Below are positions 16,900 through 24,391 of a stretch of DNA of 64,000 nt, in pieces. Origin of the DNA: UBA2821 sp902763335 (GTDB lineage Bacteria > Bacillota > Clostridia > Lachnospirales > Lachnospiraceae); assembly GCA_052066835.1 (NCBI GenBank), contig JBQHRJ010000006.1. One strand, written 5' to 3'. A program made the translations under genes and the position numbers. Position 1 is the stretch's first letter; the number at the start of each line of letters is the position of its first letter. The notes under the pieces were generated by a model. That model was not told where the DNA came from. It saw nothing but the letters and a program-made list of their open reading frames with translations, and did not search any database.

Positions 16900-17487
16900 A
16901 TGAGAATAATAAAGAAACATAAATATATAGCCGGTATCATAGGATTTGCAGTGCTGTATGTGTGCCTGTATGCTATAAGATGCAGACAGGAGGAACCATT
17001 AAAAATAAATTACTATGATATGGATGCGACTATTGAAAATGGTGGAATTGAATATCATATAGAAGATGTTGATTTTTGTAGTGAAAATGAATTGTTAGAG
17101 AAGTATGATATAGATAAGAATGACCTTGGTAAACTGGATAGTGATGAGACGTTTATATATATTGTAGTGACCAAAAAAGTTACTAAGCTGCAGGAAGATT
17201 ATAATGATTATATAAATATGGACTTTTATTACACTCATATATACAGTAAACATATGCTAATTGGTATGAGTAACTTTGCTACAGTGGAATTAAATAAAAA
17301 TCTTGGTAAAAAGACTCTTGATCAGCTGGGCGTTGGGGAGAGTGAAACACTGTATCAGATATATGACATGGCAGCGGGAAATCATGAGAAAGAGCTGTGG
17401 GATAATTATGACAAACAGACATATTATTTTGAAATTACAGATAATGAATATCACAGATATGTGGACAGAATAAGGATATATAATTGA
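16900..17487 (+). CDS. Membrane-anchored protein, DUF5028-like?
   Basis: The 195-residue protein has one N-terminal transmembrane helix (about residues 9-25) ending CLYAIRCRQEE and an acidic extracellular domain rich in Tyr/Asp/Glu (YNDYINMDFYYTHIYSKHML). GGGAGG lies 7 bases before the ATG. It lies between the first permease and the ATPase gene, 6 bases before the latter. Its composition and size resemble the small DUF5028-type partner of DUF5027 proteins, but this is from memory. A role as a transporter accessory or immunity protein is inference only. Confidence 0.6.
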   Translation: MRIIKKHKYIAGIIGFAVLYVCLYAIRCRQEEPLKINYYDMDATIENGGIEYHIEDVDFCSENELLEKYDIDKNDLGKLDSDETFIYIVVTKKVTKLQEDYNDYINMDFYYTHIYSKHMLIGMSNFATVELNKNLGKKTLDQLGVGESETLYQIYDMAAGNHEKELWDNYDKQTYYFEITDNEYHRYVDRIRIYN

Positions 17488-17493
17488 GGAAGG

Positions 17494-18144
17494 ATGAAAA
17501 TTCGTATGTATGTAGAATTGAAAGATATAAAGAAAACTATACATAAATCAGTAATATTAGAGGATATAAATCTTAGATTTGAAGGTGGAAAGGTATACGG
17601 ATTCAAAGGGAAAAACGGATGTGGAAAAACAATGCTGATGCGTGTTATCTGTGGATTAATACGACCTGACGAGGGGATTGTTGATATAAATGGAGATATT
17701 CTCTGGAAAGATATAAGTTTTCCTAAGAGTGTTGGAACTCTTATAGAGAACCCGGCATTTCTGGGTGGTTATACCGGACTAAAAAATCTTGAGATACTTG
17801 CCGGAATAAAAGGAGAGACAGATATTGAAACCATAAGGGAAGCATTGGAGAAGGTTGGGCTTAATCCGGATGATAAGAGAAAGTATCGTAAATATTCTTT
17901 AGGAATGAAGCAACGACTTGGTATAGCATGTGCATTTATGGAGCATCCTGATTTGGTTATATTGGATGAACCGATAAATGCACTTGACGAACAGGGTGTG
18001 GTTCTTGTGCGGAGAATATTGGATGAACTGAAAAATGAAGGAAAAATAATTATTATAGCATGTCATGATGCAGATGAAATGAATTTACTTGCGGATGAGA
18101 TAATATATCTGGAGAGTGGAAGAATAAAAAAGGTAAAGGATTAG
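17494..18144 (+). CDS. ABC transporter ATP-binding protein
   Basis: This is a compact 216-residue ATPase with Walker A GKNGCGKTM, signature YSLGMKQRLGIA, Walker B LVILDEPINALDE and a switch histidine in IACHDADEM. The short form without C-terminal extension is typical of bacteriocin self-protection/export ABC systems. Two in-frame ATGs compete: 17494, very close to the GAGGAAGG RBS, and 17506 (MYVELKDIKK), 12 bases later and at better spacing. It is flanked by two different permeases, so the transporter is likely ATPase2-permeaseA-permeaseB. Confidence 0.88.
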   Translation: MKIRMYVELKDIKKTIHKSVILEDINLRFEGGKVYGFKGKNGCGKTMLMRVICGLIRPDEGIVDINGDILWKDISFPKSVGTLIENPAFLGGYTGLKNLEILAGIKGETDIETIREALEKVGLNPDDKRKYRKYSLGMKQRLGIACAFMEHPDLVILDEPINALDEQGVVLVRRILDELKNEGKIIIIACHDADEMNLLADEIIYLESGRIKKVKD

Positions 18145-18153
18145 TGAGTTGTT

Positions 18154-18972
18154 GTGATAGGAATTTGCAAATATGATTTAAAAGAGGGATTTAAGGCGAT
18201 AAGGGTAAAATTAGTATTTTTTGTGGTGCTTATAACATGGATTAATTATGTTACTGGAAATACACTGAATATGCAGATGGGAGATATCAGCCGGAGAGCA
18301 ACACTTATTGATTATATTGCATGTGTTATAGGAGGACCACGGTATATTCCGAAGGGACAGATGAATTCTTATGTTATTCCTATACTATGGTTAGCCATAT
18401 ATGTAGTTATAGCTTATACGGTAGGTTCATATCCTACACAGGATTTACGGGGATATGGACAACATATACTGATGCGTTCAGAAAAAAGGATTCACTGGTG
18501 GATTGGTAAATGTGTGTGGAATTCAGTAGTAGTAGTTTTTATGTTTTGTGTATTATATGGGATGACAGCAATAAATGCAATGTTGCATCATGCCAGAATG
18601 AGTCTGGCACCTACGAAGGAAATCGTAGGTCTTGTGGCGTACACAAATCTGGAAAATGCAGGTAAAAATGAAGTGGCATTTCTACTGTTAGTAATGCCGG
18701 TTATGGTGACCCTTGCACTTAGTATGTTACAGATGGCAATAGAACTTATAATCGTACCTATAGCCGGTTTTTTTGTATCACAGAGTATAGTATTTTTATC
18801 AACAATGTATACTATACCGGTATTGTTTGTGAATTATGCAATTTTACCTCATAACAGTTTTTCAAGCGGAAGCAGTATACATACTTTGCATGGACCGATA
18901 GTTTGTATTCTGGTGTATGCCGTTACTTTTATAATAGGAGCAGTATATTTTGAAAGATGTGATATAAGATAA
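18154..18972 (+). CDS. ABC transporter membrane permease
   Basis: This 272-residue polytopic membrane protein has about six hydrophobic segments and starts with GTG 9 bases after the ATPase stop (AAAGGA lies about 13 bases upstream). The GSYPTQDLRGYGQHILMRSEKRIHWWIGKC segment is the conserved cytoplasmic loop seen in this type of antimicrobial-peptide ABC permease. It differs in sequence from the permease at 16046, so the complex is probably a heterodimer. It is the last gene of the cassette. Confidence 0.75.
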   Translation: MIGICKYDLKEGFKAIRVKLVFFVVLITWINYVTGNTLNMQMGDISRRATLIDYIACVIGGPRYIPKGQMNSYVIPILWLAIYVVIAYTVGSYPTQDLRGYGQHILMRSEKRIHWWIGKCVWNSVVVVFMFCVLYGMTAINAMLHHARMSLAPTKEIVGLVAYTNLENAGKNEVAFLLLVMPVMVTLALSMLQMAIELIIVPIAGFFVSQSIVFLSTMYTIPVLFVNYAILPHNSFSSGSSIHTLHGPIVCILVYAVTFIIGAVYFERCDIR

Positions 18973-18990
18973 AAATTCACTTAATAAAAA

Positions 18991-19051
18991 GTTGCAACAT
19001 AGCCACGAGTATGATATAGTAAATATATAGCTATATATTTTATGTTGCAAC
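18991..19051 (+). promoter_or_regulatory. Promoter inside an inverted repeat
   Basis: GTTGCAACATA (18991-19001) pairs with TATGTTGCAAC (19041-19051). Between them TTGCAA (18992-18997) and TATAGT (19015-19020), 17 bases apart, form a promoter, and 19021-19040 is a perfect 20-base palindrome (AAATATATAG / CTATATATTT). The left arm contains the -35 box and the palindrome lies at the expected start point, so this could be an operator or an RNA hairpin in the 5' leader of the next gene. Confidence 0.6.
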
Positions 19052-19078
19052 GAATAAATAAGTGGAAGGAGAAAAAAG

Positions 19079-20107
19079 ATAGATACAGAATACACGGTAG
19101 CCACACCATATGATGATGTGTTCAGAACTATACTGACAGATTGTAGTGAATTAATTATTCCTATAGTTAATGAACTGTTTAGCGAGAATAAACCAGAGAC
19201 AGGAAAAGTTATATTTGATGTAAATGAACATTTTATAGGTGAAAAAAGTGGAAAACAACATAAAAGAATTACAGATAGTTCATTTGTAATAGTATCAAAT
19301 AATGAAGAGAAGAAAAATATAAGTGAAGTAGTTCTAGGATTTTCTAAGAGAAGATATCATATAGAATGTGAAACAAATGCAGGAATAAAAATATTAAAAA
19401 GGGAATTTGAATATGATTCACAGATAGCATTACATAATGGAATTGTATCAGGAAATGAGCTGACAGTGAGGTATCCGGAATCTGCGGTAATGTTTTTGAG
19501 AAGTAAGAAAAATACACCTGAAAAATTGAATATAGTAATGGATACAGCGTCAGGAAAAGTGAATTATAATGTACATGTTATGAAGGTACAAAGCTATAGT
19601 TTTGATGAAATTAAAGATAAAAAATTAATATTCTTATTGCCGTTCTATATATTTAGATTTGAAGAGAAATTTGAAAAATATAATAATGATGAACAGGAAT
19701 TGTATAAATTAAAACAGGAATATCAAGAAATAAGAGAATATTTAGAAAATGAGGCTAAAACAGAACGAATTGATGAATACACAAAATGTACAATAATAGA
19801 CATGACAATAAAAGTGGTGAAAAACATAGCAGTAAAATATCCGAATATAACGAAAGGAGTGCAGGAAATAATGGGAGGACAGGTACTAGATTATGAAGCA
19901 AAAAGAATATTGAACAGAGGAAAAAAGCTTGGAGAAGAGGCTGGAATAGAGCTTGGAAAAAAGCTTGGAGAAGAAACAGGGAGAAGGCAGGAACAAGAGG
20001 CAATAGTTAAGAGAATGATTTTAAGCGGGATGGAGACTTCGGTTATTATGGACCTGAGTATGATGACAGAAGAACAGATAGAGGAATTGAAAAACAGTTT
20101 GAATTAG
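19079..20107 (+). CDS. Rpn/PDDEXK nuclease-family-like protein, apparent ATA start
   Basis: The protein resembles the Rpn-type (recombination-promoting nuclease, PD-(D/E)XK-like) proteins common in Lachnospiraceae. It has a catalytic-type N-terminal half, a charged middle, and a C-terminal Lys/Glu/Gly repeat (KLGEEAGIELGKKLGEETG) leading to a helical end TEEQIEELKNSL. The reading frame extends upstream of the first standard start (GTG 19118) through IDTEYTVATPYDDV, which matches how such proteins begin. GGAAGGAG (19064-19071) lies 7 bases before ATA at 19079, exactly where an ATG would be expected; an in-frame stop lies further up at 19055. Either ATA is used, the gene starts at GTG 19118 without an RBS, or the gene is silenced. 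The coordinates given assume ATA. Confidence 0.7.
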   Translation: MDTEYTVATPYDDVFRTILTDCSELIIPIVNELFSENKPETGKVIFDVNEHFIGEKSGKQHKRITDSSFVIVSNNEEKKNISEVVLGFSKRRYHIECETNAGIKILKREFEYDSQIALHNGIVSGNELTVRYPESAVMFLRSKKNTPEKLNIVMDTASGKVNYNVHVMKVQSYSFDEIKDKKLIFLLPFYIFRFEEKFEKYNNDEQELYKLKQEYQEIREYLENEAKTERIDEYTKCTIIDMTIKVVKNIAVKYPNITKGVQEIMGGQVLDYEAKRILNRGKKLGEEAGIELGKKLGEETGRRQEQEAIVKRMILSGMETSVIMDLSMMTEEQIEELKNSLN

Positions 20108-20142
20108 TTCGAATAATGGAAAATGGTGAACTTAAAGAAATG

Positions 20143-20170
20143 CCGGCTACTTAGTGTAGCCGGTATTTTA
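20143..20170. terminator. Bidirectional terminator between Rpn-like gene and argH
   Basis: A perfect 8-bp stem CCGGCTAC / GTAGCCGG with a five-base loop is followed by TATTTTAT on the plus strand and by a CATTTC side on the minus strand. It separates two convergent genes. Confidence 0.75.
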
Positions 20171-20178
20171 TAGTATAT

Positions 20179-21567
20179 TTATTTTATTCCGGGATTTTCT
20201 GCCAGATATTTTTTATTGATAGATATTACTTTATCCATTGCGGCCTTTCCCGGAGCACCTATAGTAACACGTTTGTCAACGCATGTTTTTATACTTATGG
20301 CATCATATATATCATCTTCAAAGACAGGACTGATTGCCTTGAATTCATCAAGTGACATGTCATCAAGTGCAATATTTTTATCTATGCAGTAGAGTACAAG
20401 CTGACCTACGATTCCATGTGCATCTCTGAAAGGAACACCGTGATTTACAAGGTAGTCAGCTGCATCGGTAGCATTTGTAAAGCCGTGTTTTGCACTGTTT
20501 TCCATTACCTGGTTATTGAATGTCATGGTTTTTATCATACCTGTAAATAAGCTTACACATCCTTTTACGGTATCAAATGCATCAAATGTAAGTTCTTTGT
20601 CTTCCTGCATGTCTTTGTTGTATGCAAGAGGGATGCCTTTCATAGTTGTGAGAATTGACATGAGAGCACCATATACACGGCCTGTTTTACCACGTACAAG
20701 TTCAGCAATGTCAGGATTTTTTTTCTGTGGCATAATGCTGCTTCCGGTACTGTAGGCATCGTCAATTTCAACAAATTTATATTCGTTAGAGTTCCAGATG
20801 ATAATTTCCTCAGAGAAACGGCTGAGGTGCATCATGACAGTTGACAATGCACTGAGAAGCTCTATCACATAGTCTCTGTCGGCAACAGAATCCATGCTGT
20901 TAAGGGTTGCACCGTAGAAATCGAGTAATTCAGCAGTATATTCTCTGTCAAGAGGGTATGTAGTTCCGGCAAGTGCTCCTGAACCGAGAGGGCAGTAGTT
21001 CATACGTTTGTATATGTCAGCAAGACGCTGTCTGTCACGTTTAAACATTTCAAAATAAGCTCCGATATGGTGTGCCAGAGTGATTGGCTGGGCTTTTTGA
21101 AGATGTGTAAATCCCGGCATAAATGTTTCTGTATTTTTTTCCATGATGTCAATTAATACATCAAGTAATTCTTTAATAAGTTCATCAATTTCAACAATCT
21201 CGTCTCTGGTATAGAGTTTCATGTCAAGAGCCACCTGATCATTTCTGCTTCGTCCGGTATGAAGTTTTTTTCCCGGCTCACCGATACGTTCTGTGAGAGT
21301 TGCCTCAACAAAACTGTGAATATCCTCGTATTCATCATCTATTACAAGAGTACCGTTATCTATATCACGTAGGATACCTTCAAGTCCGCCTATAATAGCA
21401 GTTTTGTCATCCTCGGAAAGTATTCCCTGTTTTGCAAGCATTTTTACGTGTGCGATACTTCCGTTAATATCCTGTTTATAAAATTTCTGATCAAAAGAAA
21501 TAGAAGCATTAAAATTGTTTACAAGCTGGTCTGTTTCTTTTGTAAAGCGTCCGCCCCATAACTTCAT
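20179..21567 (-). CDS. argH: Argininosuccinate lyase
   Basis: The enzyme splits argininosuccinate into arginine and fumarate, the last step of arginine synthesis, in the cytosol. The protein has 462 residues, the usual length. It starts MKLWGGRFTKETD. The family signature GSSIMPQKKNPD, with the catalytic Ser in a flexible loop, lies near residue 275, and TGRSRNDQVALD and GFTHLQKAQPI (with the conserved Thr/His) are present. I chose the ATG at 21567 because AGGTGG lies 9 bases before it; an upstream GTG overlaps that RBS. No argG lies next to it, so it appears as a single-gene unit preceded by a palindromic element. Confidence 0.96.
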   Translation of the reverse strand: MKLWGGRFTKETDQLVNNFNASISFDQKFYKQDINGSIAHVKMLAKQGILSEDDKTAIIGGLEGILRDIDNGTLVIDDEYEDIHSFVEATLTERIGEPGKKLHTGRSRNDQVALDMKLYTRDEIVEIDELIKELLDVLIDIMEKNTETFMPGFTHLQKAQPITLAHHIGAYFEMFKRDRQRLADIYKRMNYCPLGSGALAGTTYPLDREYTAELLDFYGATLNSMDSVADRDYVIELLSALSTVMMHLSRFSEEIIIWNSNEYKFVEIDDAYSTGSSIMPQKKNPDIAELVRGKTGRVYGALMSILTTMKGIPLAYNKDMQEDKELTFDAFDTVKGCVSLFTGMIKTMTFNNQVMENSAKHGFTNATDAADYLVNHGVPFRDAHGIVGQLVLYCIDKNIALDDMSLDEFKAISPVFEDDIYDAISIKTCVDKRVTIGAPGKAAMDKVISINKKYLAENPGIK

Positions 21568-21595
21568 GTGTATTTCCACCTTTCTGTATTATGTG

Positions 21596-21708
21596 CTTTC
21601 GAAATTCAGAAGCGTTATCTGATTCTTGTGTCAAAAAGGTGCTTCGGCTAGTCCCCGGGGGGATTTTGACACAAGAATCTGTAAAATGGTGTATAAAGAT
21701 TTCGAAAG
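21596..21708. repeat. Nested palindromic element upstream of argH
   Basis: The outer arms CTTTCGAAAT (21596-21605) and ATTTCGAAAG (21699-21708), and the inner 15-bp perfect arms ATTCTTGTGTCAAAA (21622-21636) and TTTTGACACAAGAAT (21664-21678), enclose a G/C-rich centre with CCCCGGGG. The architecture (A/T-rich arms, G/C-rich core, about 110 bases) parallels the element at 7.87-8.08 kb but the sequences differ. It may be a mobile miniature repeat or a leader structure for argH, whose start is 29 bases away. Confidence 0.65.
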
Positions 21709-21785
21709 TACATTATTCTAATCAACCGCTTAATTATAACATGAAAACAGACATCTGCAAATAGTTTTGTGATGTCTGTTTCAGG

Positions 21786-22325
21786 TTATGATTTTGAAAA
21801 TGAATTTATAATGAGTTCATTCAGTCTGCCGAGAGTTTCAGCAGATGTGTCGCTGTTTAGTTCCGGGTTTAGCATAACTGTGTGAAATGAACCGTATACC
21901 ATGTAGTCGATGACAAGGAGAGCCTCAGTATTTTCACGGTATTCAGGAAATTTTTCAAATATTTTCTCACGGAAGGAACGTTCAAGTTTATAGGAAAATT
22001 CTAATTTTCGGTCAAATGAAAAAATAATTTTTAAAAGCTGCCCCTGAGACATAAAAGCATTAAAAATATTTCTGTAACGCCCGGCAAGATTGTCTAGCGG
22101 TTCCTGTAAAAAATCCGTGGAAGACAGAATGGAATCAATAATTTCATCTTCCATTTTGTCTGACAAATCATAAATATCTGTATAGTGTGAGTAAAATGTG
22201 GGCTTACTAATCATAGCCAGATCACATAGCTCTTTGACGGTAATCTTATTTAAGGGCTTTTTTGAACGGAGCTCAATAAATGCATTATTTATGCTGCTTA
22301 AAGTTTTTTTTGTACGAAGATCCAT
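21786..22325 (-). CDS. TetR/AcrR family transcriptional regulator
   Basis: The 179-residue protein has an N-terminal helix-turn-helix (about residues 22-45, KITVKELCDLAMISKPTFYSH) typical of TetR regulators and a helical C-terminal ligand domain with no obvious known ligand. AAAGGAG lies 10 bases before the ATG. It is divergent from glgB across about 214 bases, but a regulatory link to glgB is only positional. The palindromic element lies downstream of it. Confidence 0.85.
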   Translation of the reverse strand: MDLRTKKTLSSINNAFIELRSKKPLNKITVKELCDLAMISKPTFYSHYTDIYDLSDKMEDEIIDSILSSTDFLQEPLDNLAGRYRNIFNAFMSQGQLLKIIFSFDRKLEFSYKLERSFREKIFEKFPEYRENTEALLVIDYMVYGSFHTVMLNPELNSDTSAETLGRLNELIINSFSKS

Positions 22326-22539
22326 GGTATTTATTCTCCTTTAGAGGGTATAATTCAGGTAACCTGCAAAAGTTAATTTACTATTTTAGAAATCAGTCAG
22401 ATAAGTTACACATTAACAAATATGAATATAGATTACATGATAATAATGGTATATCATATACTCAGTCATAAGACAAGAAAATTATTTAACTATAGTAAAG
22501 AAAGTGCAGCGGCAAAGCGCCTGCGGAATGGAGAAGAAT

Positions 22540-24324
22540 ATGGATTTTTATGAATTTTATACAGGAAAAGAATTTGAGGCATATAAATATCTTGGTGCAC
22601 ATGTAAGTGATAATGGAACAACATTCAGAGTATTTGCACCACAGGCACGCAGAATAACGGTTATGGGAGATTTCAATAACTGGCAGGAAACTGAATTAAA
22701 TAAGGTATATAACGGACAGTTCTGGGAGTGCAATATAGAGAATGCGAAGCCGGGAATGATATACAAATACAGAATATATAAATGTGACGGTTCTGTTAAG
22801 GATCATTGCGACCCATATGGATATGGAATGGAACTCAGACCAAAGTGGGGCTCAGTTATAGTTGATATGGATTCTTACAGATTTGATGATGAGTCATGGA
22901 TGAAGAAGAGAAGTGACTGTAAGGATAAACCTTTGAATATATATGAAATGCACATGGGTTCATTTAAGAGAAAAGAGGGAGAAGAATGGCATTCATATGA
23001 ACAGGTTGCAAAAGAACTTATACCGTATCTTAAAGAGTACGGATACAATTACGTTGAAGTTATGCCTATATCAGAACATCCATGTGATGAATCGTGGGGA
23101 TATCAGAATACCGGATTTTATGCACCTACAAGCAGATATGGTAGGGCAGAGCAGTTGAAGAAATTTATTGATGAATGTCACAAAAACGACATAGGTGTTA
23201 TTCTTGATTATGTGCCGGTGCATTTTGCGGTTGATGATTATGCACTTGCCAATTTTGACGGTACACATTTATATGAATATCCAAATAACAGTGTGGGAAT
23301 AAGTGAATGGGGAAGCTGCAATTTCATACATTCAAGAGGAGAAGTGAGAAGCTTTTTACAGTCGGCTGCAAATTACTGGATTACGGAATATCATTTTGAC
23401 GGTTTGAGGATGGATGCCATAAGCAGAATTATATACTGGCAGGGAGAGGAAAAAAGAGGAGTAAACGGTCAGGCTGTTGATTTCCTTAAAGAAATGAATG
23501 CATACCTGAAGGAAAAATATCCTACAATTATTCTTGCGGCAGAGGATTCCACAAGTTTTGAAAAGGTAACTACACCTGTGAAGGAAGGCGGACTTGGATT
23601 TGATTATAAGTGGGATATGGGATGGATGAACGACACACTTAATTATTTTGCGGAAGCACCGGAGAACAGAACAGAGAATTATCACAAACTCACATTTTCT
23701 ATGATGTATTATCCGAATGAACATTATCTGTTACCTTTATCACATGACGAGGTTGTTCATGGCAAGAAGACCATTATAGATAAGATGAATGGTGAGTATG
23801 AAGACAAATTTTCGCAGGCAAGGGCATTTTATATGTATATGTATGCGCATCCGGGAAAGAAACTTAATTTTATGGGAAATGAAATAGCACAGTTTCGTGA
23901 GTGGGATGAGAAAAGAGAGCCGGATTGGGATATTCTTAAATATCCGATGCATGACGCATTTCATGAGTATATGAAAAAGCTTAACAATATATATGAGAAT
24001 CATTCGGCACTTAGTGAGTTTGACTATAAGGAAGAAGGATTTTCGTGGATTGACTGTCATCAGGAGGAACGTTGCATATATGCAATAGAGAGAAGAAGTG
24101 GTGATGAAAGAATAGCAGTGTTTTTTAATTTCTCAAATAAAATGCAGGAAAATTATTCTGTAAAAATGTCAGGCTGCAAAGAACTGAAACTTATGCTTAA
24201 CAGTGAGGCACAGGAATTTGGCGGAAATGATACGAGGGATATTGATGTTATAAAGACAGGAAGAGGTGGAAGAATAAGCCTTAATCTTATGCCTTATTCA
24301 GCAGTAATGTATGTAATAAAATAA
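22540..24324 (+). CDS. glgB: 1,4-alpha-glucan branching enzyme
   Basis: The enzyme makes alpha-1,6 branches in glycogen (GH13). The N-terminal CBM48 domain occupies about residues 20-110 (VFAPQARRITVMGDFNNW). The GH13 domain has DYVPVHF (region I), GLRMDAIS with the nucleophile Asp, AAEDS with the catalytic Glu, and LPLSHDE (region IV). A C-terminal beta domain ends the protein. The ATG at 22540 gives 594 residues with GGAGA 5 bases upstream; GTG 22504 and ATG 22528 are longer, less supported starts. No other glg genes are adjacent. It probably works with the cytoplasmic alpha-amylase at 4851 in storage polysaccharide turnover. Confidence 0.95.
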   Translation: MDFYEFYTGKEFEAYKYLGAHVSDNGTTFRVFAPQARRITVMGDFNNWQETELNKVYNGQFWECNIENAKPGMIYKYRIYKCDGSVKDHCDPYGYGMELRPKWGSVIVDMDSYRFDDESWMKKRSDCKDKPLNIYEMHMGSFKRKEGEEWHSYEQVAKELIPYLKEYGYNYVEVMPISEHPCDESWGYQNTGFYAPTSRYGRAEQLKKFIDECHKNDIGVILDYVPVHFAVDDYALANFDGTHLYEYPNNSVGISEWGSCNFIHSRGEVRSFLQSAANYWITEYHFDGLRMDAISRIIYWQGEEKRGVNGQAVDFLKEMNAYLKEKYPTIILAAEDSTSFEKVTTPVKEGGLGFDYKWDMGWMNDTLNYFAEAPENRTENYHKLTFSMMYYPNEHYLLPLSHDEVVHGKKTIIDKMNGEYEDKFSQARAFYMYMYAHPGKKLNFMGNEIAQFREWDEKREPDWDILKYPMHDAFHEYMKKLNNIYENHSALSEFDYKEEGFSWIDCHQEERCIYAIERRSGDERIAVFFNFSNKMQENYSVKMSGCKELKLMLNSEAQEFGGNDTRDIDVIKTGRGGRISLNLMPYSAVMYVIK

Positions 24325-24340
24325 TGTAGTATATATAATT

Positions 24341-24374
24341 TAAGCCCCATATCAGTTAGATGACATGGGGCTTA
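24341..24374. terminator. Hairpin between glgB and htpG
   Basis: A perfect 10-bp stem TAAGCCCCAT / ATGGGGCTTA with a 14-base loop lies between the convergent glgB and htpG. T-runs are short on both sides, so it is a plausible but not textbook terminator for both genes. Confidence 0.6.
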
Positions 24375-24391
24375 ATGCATGAGTTTAGATT

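Noticed and set aside
21580..21785. T-box or arginine riboswitch before argH
   Set aside because: No T-box sequence (TGGNACCGCG type) or known arginine aptamer was seen; the symmetric palindrome explains the structure better.
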